Shown one piece after another: positions 7,285 to 15,352 of a DNA stretch of 64,000 nt. A model generated the notes under the pieces. That model was not told the origin of the DNA and did no database searches. It saw only the letters and a list, made by a program, of their open reading frames with translations. A program made the translations under genes and the position numbers. The stretch is from DATEUP01 sp041485285 (GTDB taxonomy: Archaea > Thermoplasmatota > DTKX01 > DATEUP01). The stretch covers positions 1 to 64,000 of the forward strand of contig JBGPJF010000008.1 in NCBI GenBank assembly GCA_041485285.1, in the 5' to 3' direction. Numbering within the stretch: position 1 is the first letter of the stretch; each line of letters starts with the position of its first letter.

Positions 7285-9216
7285 ATGATGCGGACTTTCG
7301 CGGCTTTGGGTTTGGCTGGACTGCTTACGACCGTTGCGCTGTTTGGCGTGTCCCTTTCGGCGGCGCCGGGGGGAACCCCTTCGCCCTCAATCGCGACGTT
7401 GCAGCTTGCAAGCGACTTTGCGCCGAGCGGCCCTTCAAGTGAAGGGGGCGAAGGGGCCGGCGCCGCCAGCAACGACGACCCCCTGTTTTGGCTCAACCAC
7501 TTCGACTTGCTGCCCGGCGGCGACGAACTCACCACGAGCTACGCCTCGACAAGTTCGGGCGTCGGCGGCGGCCTCACAGCCCTTGTCGTCGAATCCTCCA
7601 CCACGGGCGATGTGTTCTCGGACGGTGGAAACAAGGTCGTCCAAATGGCCGTCAGCGTGCCCCCGGGCTACGGCGTGACCGGCGTACAGCTCTGCTACGA
7701 GCTCACCGCCAACACGAGCTTCGTGTCCCAGATCCGCCTCGCGCAGGTGCAGAACCCGCCCTCGTCGGCGACGGTCCTGCTCGACGATGCCACGAACCTC
7801 ACGGATCTCGGCCCGATCTGCGTGGACAGCGCCTCGACAGGCTCTCCGATTGACCCCAGCGCCGGCGCGCTCCTCCTCGACTTGCGGTTCAACTTCGGCG
7901 ACACCGCCGACAAGGTTGCGGTGCGCGGCGTAGCCCTCCACCTGGTGGAGGCGTCCACGGAGAATGTCCTTTGGACCAACCACTTCGACCTGCTGCCGGG
8001 CGGCGATGAGCTCACCACGAGCTACGCGTCGACGAGCTCCGGGGTGGGCGGCGGCCTCACGGGCCTCGTGATCGAATCGTCCTCCACGGGCGAGGAATTC
8101 GCCGACGGCGGGAGCAAGGTCGTGCAGATGGCCGTGTCCGTCCCCCCCGGGTTCACCGTGAGCGGCGTGCGCGTCTGCTACGAGCTGACGAGCAACGCGA
8201 GCGTCATCTCCCAAGTCCGGCTCGCGCAAGTCCAGAGCACGCCCAGCACCGCGCTGGTCATGCTCGACGACGGGACCGACCTTACGGATGTCGGCCCCTC
8301 TTGCACGGACAGCTCCGCGACGACCGTAAGCCCGAGCGTCGGCGCTCTCCTGCTCTCGCTGCGCGTCAACTTCAGCGACACGGCCGACAAGATCGTCATC
8401 CGGGGCGTCGCGCTGCTCCTCGAAGAGAGCGTCGCCGGTTCCTTGGCCGACCTCCAAGACCTGGTCGCCAGCCTCGACCCGAGCGTGTTCTCGAACAAGA
8501 ACCACAAGAACACCTTCCTCAACAAGCTCAACGCCGTCTCGAATCAGATCGACGGCGACAGCCTCTGCGACGCGGTCGACAAGCTCACCAATGACCTGCT
8601 GAAGAAGACCGACGGCGAGGGCTCGCCCCCCGACTGGGTCATTGATGCCACCGCCCAACAGGCCCTCGAGGACGCAATCCTCGCGCTCATCGACGCGCTT
8701 GCTGCCGAAGCCGGGGCACAGGGCCTCGACTGCGGGACGACCTCGGCGGTCCTGTGGCTCAACCACTTCGACCTGCTTGCGGGCGATGACGAACTGATCA
8801 CCACCTACGCGTCGACCTCGTCGGGCGTGGGCGGCGGCCTCACCGCGCTCGTCATTCAGTCCGAAACGACCGGCGATGTGTTTGGAGACGGCGGCAACAA
8901 GGTCGTGCAGATGGCGGTCGAAGTCCCCTCAGGCTTCACGGTGGCCGGCGTGCGCGTCTGCTACGAGCTCACCAGCAACGGGAGCTACATCAACCAGGTG
9001 CGCCTGGCGCAAGTCGACAACCCGCCGAGCTCGGCCAGTGTGCTCCTCGATGATGCGACAAACCAGACGGACGTTGGCCCCGTGTGCGTCGACACGACCG
9101 CGACCTCGGTCGACCCGACCACCGGAGCGCTGCTGCTCTCGCTGCGGCTGAACTTCGGAGACACGGCGGACAAGATCGCGATCCGCGGCGTTGCGCTGCT
9201 GCTTGAAAACGCGTAG
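7285..9216 (+). CDS. Secreted protein with three copies of a ~150-aa domain and a helical insert
   Basis: About 643 residues; the ATG at 7285 (or 7288) is preceded by GGAGTGAG. An N-terminal signal peptide (FAALGLAGLLTTVALFGVSL) precedes three near-identical domains starting LFWLNHFDLLPGGDELTTSY, LWTNHFDLLPGG and LWLNHFDLLAGDDEL. Each is about 150 residues with conserved STSSGVGGGL, GGxKVVQMAVxVPxG, V(C)YELT, QxRLAQV and FxDTADKxxxRGVAL segments. This suggests a beta-sandwich used three times. Between domains two and three lies a helical stretch of about 95 residues (LVASLDPSVFSNKNHKNTFL...), reminiscent of FIMAH-type helical domains. Each beta domain has one conserved CYELT cysteine and a second near its end. 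There is no C-terminal anchor, so it is probably released or bound to the S-layer. Function unknown. Confidence 0.7.
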   Translation: MMRTFAALGLAGLLTTVALFGVSLSAAPGGTPSPSIATLQLASDFAPSGPSSEGGEGAGAASNDDPLFWLNHFDLLPGGDELTTSYASTSSGVGGGLTALVVESSTTGDVFSDGGNKVVQMAVSVPPGYGVTGVQLCYELTANTSFVSQIRLAQVQNPPSSATVLLDDATNLTDLGPICVDSASTGSPIDPSAGALLLDLRFNFGDTADKVAVRGVALHLVEASTENVLWTNHFDLLPGGDELTTSYASTSSGVGGGLTGLVIESSSTGEEFADGGSKVVQMAVSVPPGFTVSGVRVCYELTSNASVISQVRLAQVQSTPSTALVMLDDGTDLTDVGPSCTDSSATTVSPSVGALLLSLRVNFSDTADKIVIRGVALLLEESVAGSLADLQDLVASLDPSVFSNKNHKNTFLNKLNAVSNQIDGDSLCDAVDKLTNDLLKKTDGEGSPPDWVIDATAQQALEDAILALIDALAAEAGAQGLDCGTTSAVLWLNHFDLLAGDDELITTYASTSSGVGGGLTALVIQSETTGDVFGDGGNKVVQMAVEVPSGFTVAGVRVCYELTSNGSYINQVRLAQVDNPPSSASVLLDDATNQTDVGPVCVDTTATSVDPTTGALLLSLRLNFGDTADKIAIRGVALLLENA

Positions 9217-9253
9217 ACGGGGATCGTCGGCCCCCGGCCCATGCTAGGGGCAG

Positions 9254-9288
9254 GACGAAAAGGGCCTGCGGGCCCCGCCCGGCACCCG
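9254..9288 (-). terminator. Repeat-like terminator hairpin (copy E) after the VOC gene
   Basis: The GGCC/GGCC hairpin (9263-9266 with 9271-9274) and the following CCGCCCGGCACC resemble the right end of intergenic repeats A-D. On the minus strand the hairpin is followed by CTTTTCG and lies just beyond the stop codon of the gene ending at 9296. It is probably a transcription end. Confidence 0.4.
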
Positions 9289-9295
9289 CGAACGA

Positions 9296-9721
9296 TCAGC
9301 GGGAGCCCCGCTTGGCGGCTTTCTTCGCGGCAGGGCGCCGCTTGGCGGCCTTCTTCGGTGCTGGACGCGCGCGCCCCTTGCGGTACTTCGGCTCGTAAAG
9401 CTGAATGGTGATCCCGCCCGGCGCCGTGAAGTGGGTGACGAACCCGTAGCCGTGGTCCTCGACTTCACCGAGGAACTTCACGCCGCGCGACTTGAGGTCG
9501 GCGACCGTGCCGTGGATGTCGTCGCAGTAGAACGAGACATCGTGCTTGCCCGCCTCGCCCGGCTTGTAGATCGGGTGCACCCCGAGGTCCCCCTCCTTGA
9601 AGTCGAAGATCCACCAGCCGTCGCCGATGTCGGTGCCAGGGAGCTTCATGGTGTCCTTGAAAAACCGCCGCGTTTTCTCCGGTTCGGACGAGTAGAGCAG
9701 CCCGTGGATTCCTTTGATCAT
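9296..9721 (-). CDS. VOC-superfamily (glyoxalase-like) protein with lysine-rich tail
   Basis: 141 residues from the ATG at 9721 (MIKGIHGLLYSSEPEKTRRF). Residues 1-115 form one vicinal-oxygen-chelate module: beta strand, FFKDTMKLPGTDIGDGWWIF, then HDVSFYCDDIHGTVADLKSRG and GYGFVTHFTAPGGITIQLYE. Possible metal ligands are a histidine near the start, His in the central strand and the Glu of LYEP. The last 25 residues are an Ala/Lys/Arg repeat (KKAAKRRPAAKKAAKR), like a histone H1 tail, which could bind DNA or another polyanion; that is unusual for this family. Substrate unknown. An ATG 18 bases upstream is an alternative start. Confidence 0.75.
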   Translation of the reverse strand: MIKGIHGLLYSSEPEKTRRFFKDTMKLPGTDIGDGWWIFDFKEGDLGVHPIYKPGEAGKHDVSFYCDDIHGTVADLKSRGVKFLGEVEDHGYGFVTHFTAPGGITIQLYEPKYRKGRARPAPKKAAKRRPAAKKAAKRGSR

Positions 9722-9890
9722 GAGAGGGCCTCGGCGCATGGCCTCGACGCTCGCGCGAGGGAAGAAGATTTCGGGAGCGCTGCGCCTGCCGCATCCGAGC
9801 AAAAGGCGGAAGGGGAGGTCGAAGGCGAGCCGCCGAAGTGAGCGCCCCCATGCGCCGCGTGGTCCCGCGCGTCCACGGGCCGGTCGCGGC

Positions 9891-11033
9891 TCACTTCCCA
9901 GGGCGCCGCCCGCGCGGCCTTACAACTGCGCAGGCCGCAACGGCCAACGCGCACGCCCCTGCTTCAAATCCGGGCATAAACGGCTGGGGGTGAGGCGGCA
10001 GGACGAGCGGCGGCGTTTCGATCACGAACGAGTCGTTGTCGCTGCCGCCCGCGGAGCGCAGGAATTCTACCTTGAGCGCCGTGAAGTTGACCGTGTACTT
10101 GGTGAACCCGTAAGTCGTCGAGAAGCCCTTTGCAAAGTACGCGGCCTCGGCGTCCGACGCGTTCCACGAATAGTGCGACTTGCCTCCGGTCCCCTGGATC
10201 ATGAATACGGTCCCGTTGCCCTTCCCATATTGGCCGTCGGACCCGTCGTCGGCGACGCACGCGGCTCGGTAGACGCCCGGGGTCGCGCAGGTCAGCTGCT
10301 TGCTCCGTTGGTAGAGGTGGTCGTGGCCCTGAAGAATCAGGTCGACCCGCTTGTCGAGAAGCATGTCCATGAAGGTAGCCCCAATTTCGCACGTCTTGTC
10401 GCCGGCCGAGATGCAATTCTTGTGCATCCCCACGATGATCCAATGGATCCCCGAGGCGCGGGCGCTTTCGATGGCGTCGGAAACAAACTGGAAGTGCGAG
10501 CCGCCCGTTGCGCACGACCACGTTGACTCATTGTCCGCGACGAAGGACACTCCGCACCCCGTGAGGATGAACCGCGCAAGCGGCGCCGTACCCGGGTAGT
10601 CGAAGTACCACTCGCGGCCGTAGCGGCCTGTCATCGTTTCATTCAGGTCGTAGGGGCAATCAGCCAGGAGCGTGGAAAGCCCCGCCCCCGTGTTTTCGCC
10701 CGTGTCGTGGTTGCCCGCTTCAATCAAGACGTGGGGGACTTGCGCTCGAAACGCGCTGCACCACGTCGCCTCGGTGGTGTCATTGTAGGTCGTATCCCCC
10801 ACCGCGAGGAAGAAGTCGAGGCCGGCGCCGCCAGCGGTTGCAAACGTGGCCTGGGTCGCGTTGCTGTAGCCGAAGTCGCCGGCTGCCCCGAAAACGAAGC
10901 CGGAAATGGTGTCGAGGGCCGACACGTCGGCGGCCGCGCTGGCCGGGAGCGCCACTGCGGCCGTGAGCATAGCCAGCGCGAGGCGGGTCATGCCGAGGCG
11001 CGCGTTCGCCGCATGCGGTGCATCCCAACTCAT
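9891..11033 (-). CDS. Secreted calcineurin-type phosphoesterase with PGF-CTERM-like anchor
   Basis: 380 residues. A signal peptide (TRLALAMLTAAVALPASAAA) is followed by a metallophosphoesterase domain with the expected metal-binding motifs: GAAGDFGYSN, VGDTTYND, AGNHDTGEN, a histidine in IIVGMHKN, and LILQGHDHLYQR. This is the purple-acid-phosphatase-like group, which binds two metals and hydrolyses phosphomonoesters or diesters outside the cell. The C-terminus MPGFEAGACALAVAACAVV followed by RPRGRR looks like a PGF-CTERM signal, the substrate of archaeosortase A. The protein would then be cleaved and lipid-anchored. A TATA-like box (TCTAATATC, minus strand, about 11066-11074) lies upstream. 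An internal ATG at 10991 is an alternative start. Confidence 0.8.
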   Translation of the reverse strand: MSWDAPHAANARLGMTRLALAMLTAAVALPASAAADVSALDTISGFVFGAAGDFGYSNATQATFATAGGAGLDFFLAVGDTTYNDTTEATWCSAFRAQVPHVLIEAGNHDTGENTGAGLSTLLADCPYDLNETMTGRYGREWYFDYPGTAPLARFILTGCGVSFVADNESTWSCATGGSHFQFVSDAIESARASGIHWIIVGMHKNCISAGDKTCEIGATFMDMLLDKRVDLILQGHDHLYQRSKQLTCATPGVYRAACVADDGSDGQYGKGNGTVFMIQGTGGKSHYSWNASDAEAAYFAKGFSTTYGFTKYTVNFTALKVEFLRSAGGSDNDSFVIETPPLVLPPHPQPFMPGFEAGACALAVAACAVVRPRGRRPGK

Positions 11034-11157
11034 GAAGCGCCCGTCCGTGCTGTTTGCGGAGATATTAGAATGCTAGTTCCCGCGAATCAAGGGCCGATAC
11101 CCTGGGCCCTTCTCGGCGCCCCCCGTGGAGGACTGCCACGCAGGCCGCGGCCGTCCC

Positions 11158-11164
11158 CCTTATG
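11158..11164 (+). promoter_or_regulatory. TATA-like box for the TMEM175-like gene
   Basis: CCTTATG lies 26-32 nt before the TTG at 11190. This spacing supports that TTG as the start of a leaderless message. Confidence 0.45.
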
Positions 11165-11189
11165 TCCCCGACCGCTCGTTTCCGTCCCG

Positions 11190-11834
11190 TTGGCCGACGA
11201 ACCTCCGCCGCGCCCCGGCGGCCTCGCGAAAGCCCGCATCGAGACGCTCGTGGACGGCGTCTTCGCCATCGCGATGACGCTCCTCGTCCTCGACCTGCGT
11301 CCACCCGGCCCCGAAGTGACCGACCTTGGCGGGTACCTTTCCGGACAGGGGCCGACGTTCCTCGCGTACGTCCTCAGCTTCGCGAACCTCGGTGTGTTCT
11401 GGGTCGGGCACCACACGCAGTTCGAGGCCGTCCGCAGGACGGACCGCATCTTCCACTGGATCAACATCCTGTTCCTCATGTCCATCGTGCTCATCCCGTA
11501 CTCGACGGCCACCCTCTCGCGCCACCTTGGCGACCCGGGCGCTGTCGCCCTCTACGGCGCGAATTTCTTTGGAGGGGGCCTTAGCCTGCTGTTCCTCTGG
11601 ATCTACGCCACGAGGGGCCGCCGGCTCGTGGACCCCGACTTGCCGGCCGCGCGCGTGAAGCTCGGGGCCCAGCGGATCGTGCTCGGGATGGGCATTATCG
11701 CAGCCGGGATGGGCGCCGCCTTCTTGGACACGAGGCTCAGCCTCGCGCTGTTCGCGCTCGTGCCCCTCTACTTCATGTTCCCCGGGGCGATCGACCGGTT
11801 TTGGGCGCCGCAGCGGCCCCCGCCCTCGACCTGA
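11190..11834 (+). CDS. TMEM175-like (DUF1211) potassium channel protein
   Basis: 214 residues from the TTG at 11190. The first helix carries RIETLVDGVFAIAMTLLVLD, the hallmark of TMEM175/DUF1211 proteins (usual form R...FSDGVFAIAITLL). About six membrane helices follow, including FLAYVLSFANLGVFWVGHHT, WINILFLMSIVLIPYS and IVLGMGIIAAGMGAAFLD. That matches the six-helix, about 200-residue prokaryotic members, which form tetrameric K+-permeable channels. Here Leu-Val replaces Phe-Ser of the consensus FSDG. The open frame continues far upstream, but residues before the TTG have no family resemblance. A Kup potassium transporter is encoded 10 kb away (21704-23629). Confidence 0.8.
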   Translation: MADEPPPRPGGLAKARIETLVDGVFAIAMTLLVLDLRPPGPEVTDLGGYLSGQGPTFLAYVLSFANLGVFWVGHHTQFEAVRRTDRIFHWINILFLMSIVLIPYSTATLSRHLGDPGAVALYGANFFGGGLSLLFLWIYATRGRRLVDPDLPAARVKLGAQRIVLGMGIIAAGMGAAFLDTRLSLALFALVPLYFMFPGAIDRFWAPQRPPPST

Positions 11835-11844
11835 CGCGAGCGAG

Positions 11845-11874
11845 TTTGTAACCTTTGTAATCGCGAAGGTTAAT
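11845..11874 (+). promoter_or_regulatory. Candidate operator and promoter of the SDR gene
   Basis: An inverted repeat AACCTT (11850-11855) / AAGGTT (11866-11871) overlaps two direct copies of TTTGTAA (11845-11851, 11854-11860) and a TATA-like GGTTAATG. The SDR start codon is at 11956, behind a leader with GGAGGGACC. A repressor bound here would block the promoter; this is inference. Confidence 0.35.
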
Positions 11875-11955
11875 GCCCGCGCGCCGGTTGCGCGTAGGCC
11901 GGAGCGCGGCTGGAGGCAGGGCCTCCGGCGGCGACCCGACGTCGGAGGGACCTCA

Positions 11956-12816
11956 ATGGAAAATGCAGGCGGCGGGCAGCGCAAGACGGCGGTCGTGACG
12001 GGCGCAGGATCGGGGATCGGAAAAGCGGCGGCCACGGGGATCGCAAAGGCGGGCTTTGACGTGACGCTCGTCGTGCGAAACGCCGAGAAGGGCCAGGCCG
12101 CCATCGGCGAGATCCAGCGCGCCGCGCCCGAGGCCAAGCTCGACCTGCTGCTCATCGACCTTTCCTCGCAGAAGTCGATCCGCGAGGGCGCGGCCTCGCA
12201 CTTGCAAGACCACGCGCGCCTCGATGTCCTCGTGAACTGCGCCGGCGTGTTCCTCCCCGAGCGGCTGGAGACGGGCGAAGGCATCGAGAGGACGATCGCA
12301 ACCAACTACCTGGCATACTTCCTGCTCACCCACGAACTCTTGCCGGCCCTCAAAGCCGCCGCACCCTCGCGGATCGTGAACGTCTCGTCCCGCTATGGCA
12401 AGGTCGCGATCGACTTCGACGACTTCCAGCTGAAGACCCGCAAGTACACGGTTTTCCGTTCCGTTTCAGCCACGATGGTCATGCGTGTCCTCTTCACGCA
12501 GGAACTTGCCGAGCGGCTCAAGGGCACGGGCGTGGTGGCGAACACGCTTCACCCGGGCCTCGTGAAGGGGACGCAGCTGCTCAACGAAACCGGGGGATTC
12601 TTCAGATTCCTCACGAACATGTTCGGCAAGAGCCCCGAGGTCGGCGCCGACACGGTCGTGTGGCTGGCCACCGCGCCAGAAACGGCCAACGAGACCGGAA
12701 AGATGTGGTGCAAACGCAAAGAGTGGCCCACGCCCGGCCAAGGGTCGGACCCCGCCGCGCGCCGGAGGCTGTGGGAAGCGTCGGAGCGGCTGACGGGCGC
12801 GACAGGCTGGACGTAG
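11956..12816 (+). CDS. Short-chain dehydrogenase/reductase lacking the catalytic Tyr-Lys pair
   Basis: 286 residues; the start is fixed by GGAGGGACC just upstream. The Rossmann fold is intact: cofactor motif TGAGSGIG (residues 15-22), NCAGV (94-98), NVSS with the catalytic Ser (142-145), and HPGLV. It resembles retinol-dehydrogenase-like SDRs over the whole length. However, at the active-site YxxxK the protein reads V170-S-A-T-M174 within FRSVSATMVMRVLFTQELAE, where relatives have YGQSKLANVLFT. Both the catalytic Tyr and Lys are replaced, so normal hydride-transfer chemistry is doubtful. It may bind NAD(P) as a regulator or use another mechanism. A palindromic operator candidate lies upstream. 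Confidence 0.8.
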   Translation: MENAGGGQRKTAVVTGAGSGIGKAAATGIAKAGFDVTLVVRNAEKGQAAIGEIQRAAPEAKLDLLLIDLSSQKSIREGAASHLQDHARLDVLVNCAGVFLPERLETGEGIERTIATNYLAYFLLTHELLPALKAAAPSRIVNVSSRYGKVAIDFDDFQLKTRKYTVFRSVSATMVMRVLFTQELAERLKGTGVVANTLHPGLVKGTQLLNETGGFFRFLTNMFGKSPEVGADTVVWLATAPETANETGKMWCKRKEWPTPGQGSDPAARRRLWEASERLTGATGWT

Positions 12817-12898
12817 CGCCCCCCGCCCTCTCCGCCAAGCGCGAGGGGGGCACCATAGCATTGATAATCCGGCCGCGGGGTCGAGCGCGCGCGTATCT

Positions 12899-14851
12899 AT
12901 GCGCTCCCCACAAACGGTCTGCACGGTGTCTGCGCTCGTGCTTTCGTCCCTCTTTGCGGCCGCGGCCGTGGCAGGCATTGGCGCCGCTGCCGGCGGCGGG
13001 GGCAAGCCCTGCAGCAGCAATTTCCCGATCCCGGAAGTGTCGATCGCCTACTACGACACGGACCTCGACGGCTTCGACGACCAATGGCAAATCAACGCGG
13101 ATTTCCCCCCCTCTTTTTTCCAGGAAGCCTGGTTCAACGTCACGGTCCTTTGGCCCAACGGTTCGGTCGCCGCGCAATACAATAACAACCACTACGCGTC
13201 CGACACCACGTACACGTACGACGGCTTCACGTTCACCCTCTTCAACACGACCGACCCCAACGGCACCTACGGCGCGTTCGTGTACTTCGACTATACCGAC
13301 GGTGCGTGCGAATACTGGTACTACGACCACGACTTCCGCCCGCCCGGCGACTACCACCCGGCGGTGGAGGGAACCGCCCTCATCCGCACCGCGGACCAAA
13401 ACACGTCCGTCCAGTACACCTTGGCGGTGCGCAACGACGGCAACAACCCGGACACCTTCACGTTCTACGCCCAGGGAAACGAGTCATGGCCGCTCTGGCT
13501 CAGCATCCCCGATGCAACGCTCGAGCCGCGCGAAAACGCGACCCTGACGGTCACCGTCGCGATCCCCGAGAACACCTCGGCGGGGACCATCGACCTCATC
13601 AACCTGAGCGCGACCTCGCAGCGCAACTCCCTCCGAATCACGTACCTCGAAATGCGCGCGACCGTCAGCGCACAGATCTTCGGGATGAACCTCAAGGTCG
13701 CCGAGAGCGAGGTCATGGGGGAGAACAACGACGTCGTGTCGTTCCACCTCACGCTTCGCAACCTGGGGAACAACCGCGACACCTTCTCGCTGAGCTTCCC
13801 TGCCGCGCCGAGCGGGTGGCAAGTGCTCCCCTCGACCATGTCGCTCACCCTCGCTGGCGGCCAACCCTGGACATTTACCGTCGAGGTCCGCCTCCCCGGC
13901 TCGGTGACGTGGGAACCCCGGCTGAACGCGACGGTCACCCTCCGCTCCATGGACGGTCAAACCAACGCGAGCGTCGTCCTCCATGCGCGGCTGCACATCC
14001 CGGACTTTGTCATAGGCGTGGCAGGGATCGTGGTGAACAACTCCGCGCCCCTCGAAGGGGCCCAGGTTTCGGTTCAGGTGAATGTGGTCAATGTGGGGGC
14101 CCCGGTCGCGGTGACCTTCGCCGTGTCGCTTAGCGACGGACGTGCGAACTATACGGCCATCATCGACATGACCGTCGCGGGCTCGACCGTCGCCTCGTTC
14201 AGCTGGACGGCGCTGGCGGGTGCCACGACCTTCAACGCGTTTGCCGATTCCACCAACTCAGTCCCTGAGGAAAACGAGAACAACAACCACGGCAACCTCT
14301 CCATAAGCACCCCCCCGCCGCCTCCGCCGGCGAACCTCAAGCCGCTGGCGGCCGGCAACGCCTCGACGGGGGCGCACGCGGGCGAGGCGGTCACGATTTC
14401 CGCGGTGGGCTCGAGCGACCCGGATGGGTCGATTGCCGGGTACTACTTCGTGTTTGGCGATGGCGCGGACTCCGGGTGGGTCACGACGCAGACGGTAACG
14501 CACTCCTACGCCTCTGCGGGCAGCTACACGGCGACCATCCGCGTGCGCGACAACGACGGCACGGAGAGCGACCCGGTGACCCAAACGATCGGGGTCGCGC
14601 CCGCGAGCACCACCGGAGGCAACGGCGGCGGCAATGGCACGGGCGACCAGTGCGGTACAAGCCTCCAGTGTCCTGCGCCGTCCTCCCCTGTTGTCCCGAT
14701 CGTCCTCCTGCTGCTCGTCGCCGCAGCCGTCGGCGGCCTACTCATGTTGCGGACGCGAAAGAAACCCGGCCCGCCTTCGGCTGCACCTGCGCCCTCACCC
14801 ACCCCCGAAACGCCCGCCGCGGCGCCCCCCGAGTCTCCGAAGGCGCCATGA
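12899..14851 (+). CDS. Large surface protein with CARDB-like and PKD domains and C-terminal anchor
   Basis: 650 residues. Signal peptide (VCTVSALVLSSLFAAAAVAG), then a region with a D-x-D-x-D-G calcium-type motif (YDTDLDGFDDQW). Beta-sandwich domains of the NEW/CARDB type follow, with repeats of LxVRNDGNNPDTFTF / LxLRNLGNNRDTFSLSF, then VQVNVVNVGAPVAVTF...VPEENENNNH (CARDB). A PKD domain (VGSSDPDGSIAGYYFVFGDG ... SYASAGSYTATIRVRDNDG) and a transmembrane helix (VVPIVLLLLVAAAVGGLLML) precede a Pro-rich cytoplasmic tail. Many N-glycosylation sequons (NxT/S) are present. It is presumably an S-layer-associated or adhesive protein. A possible TATA element (TTGATAATC, about 12860-12868) lies upstream. 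Confidence 0.75.
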   Translation: MRSPQTVCTVSALVLSSLFAAAAVAGIGAAAGGGGKPCSSNFPIPEVSIAYYDTDLDGFDDQWQINADFPPSFFQEAWFNVTVLWPNGSVAAQYNNNHYASDTTYTYDGFTFTLFNTTDPNGTYGAFVYFDYTDGACEYWYYDHDFRPPGDYHPAVEGTALIRTADQNTSVQYTLAVRNDGNNPDTFTFYAQGNESWPLWLSIPDATLEPRENATLTVTVAIPENTSAGTIDLINLSATSQRNSLRITYLEMRATVSAQIFGMNLKVAESEVMGENNDVVSFHLTLRNLGNNRDTFSLSFPAAPSGWQVLPSTMSLTLAGGQPWTFTVEVRLPGSVTWEPRLNATVTLRSMDGQTNASVVLHARLHIPDFVIGVAGIVVNNSAPLEGAQVSVQVNVVNVGAPVAVTFAVSLSDGRANYTAIIDMTVAGSTVASFSWTALAGATTFNAFADSTNSVPEENENNNHGNLSISTPPPPPPANLKPLAAGNASTGAHAGEAVTISAVGSSDPDGSIAGYYFVFGDGADSGWVTTQTVTHSYASAGSYTATIRVRDNDGTESDPVTQTIGVAPASTTGGNGGGNGTGDQCGTSLQCPAPSSPVVPIVLLLLVAAAVGGLLMLRTRKKPGPPSAAPAPSPTPETPAAAPPESPKAP

Positions 14852-14869
14852 GCGGGCAAGCCCCGCGCC

Positions 14870-15298
14870 TCACTTCGCGGGCCGGAAGCGCAGCGCGCTC
14901 CAAACATCGTCGATGGCGACCTGCCGGACGCCCTGAATCTTCTCTTCCTTCAGCAGGTGCCGCCACAAGATGTCGCGGTTGAGGTCGGTGCCAAGCTGCC
15001 CCCCCTTCGGGTACGCGATCTCAGATAGGCGGTCGGCCTTGGCAGCTTGCACCGCGGGGCCGCACTTTGCGCCCACTTCGGCAAGGGTCTTCACGAAGAT
15101 GAGCACGGCGTCGGCGGACGCTGCCGTTGTCGTCTCGACATCCCCCAGGTCCACATCCCCCCGATCCACATCCCCCAGGTCCACATCCCCCGGCTTTCCG
15201 ATAACGTGCATTTTCATGCCGGGCTTGAGGTTGAGGTTCTTCGCAAGCGCCAAAGCAGCCCCCCTTGAGGCGGGGGAGAACATCGGCGCCGCGGCCAT
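14870..15298 (-). CDS. DUF3052-like protein with a short tandem-repeat insert
   Basis: 142 residues from the ATG at 15298. The N-terminal ALALAKNLNLKPGMKMHVIG and the central ASADAVLIFVKTLAEVGAKC resemble DUF3052 proteins (usual LGLKPGxxVxxxG, then a strand-helix unit). The C-terminal half (GTDLNRDILWRHLLKEEKIQ ... IDDVWSALRFRP) also fits. Between them is a four-fold repeat GDVDL-GDVDR-GDVDL-GDVET, encoded by a 15-bp tandem repeat at 15136-15195. The insert adds seven Asp residues and could be a metal-binding or merely expanded loop. Function of the family is unknown. It is divergent from the DUF1801 gene at 15353. Confidence 0.7.
   Translation of the reverse strand: MAAAPMFSPASRGAALALAKNLNLKPGMKMHVIGKPGDVDLGDVDRGDVDLGDVETTTAASADAVLIFVKTLAEVGAKCGPAVQAAKADRLSEIAYPKGGQLGTDLNRDILWRHLLKEEKIQGVRQVAIDDVWSALRFRPAK
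15136..15195. repeat. 15-bp tandem repeat, four units, in-frame
   Basis: Four consecutive 15-bp units of the form CCACATCCCCCAGGT with minor variants. They lie inside the DUF3052-like gene and encode the GDVDL pentapeptide repeats. Because the unit is a multiple of three, copy-number changes would keep the frame. Confidence 0.75.
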
Positions 15299-15352
15299 AT
15301 GCGGCCTCGGGTCGGCCGAAGCTTTTTCGGACGGCAGCCCCTTGGACCCCGC

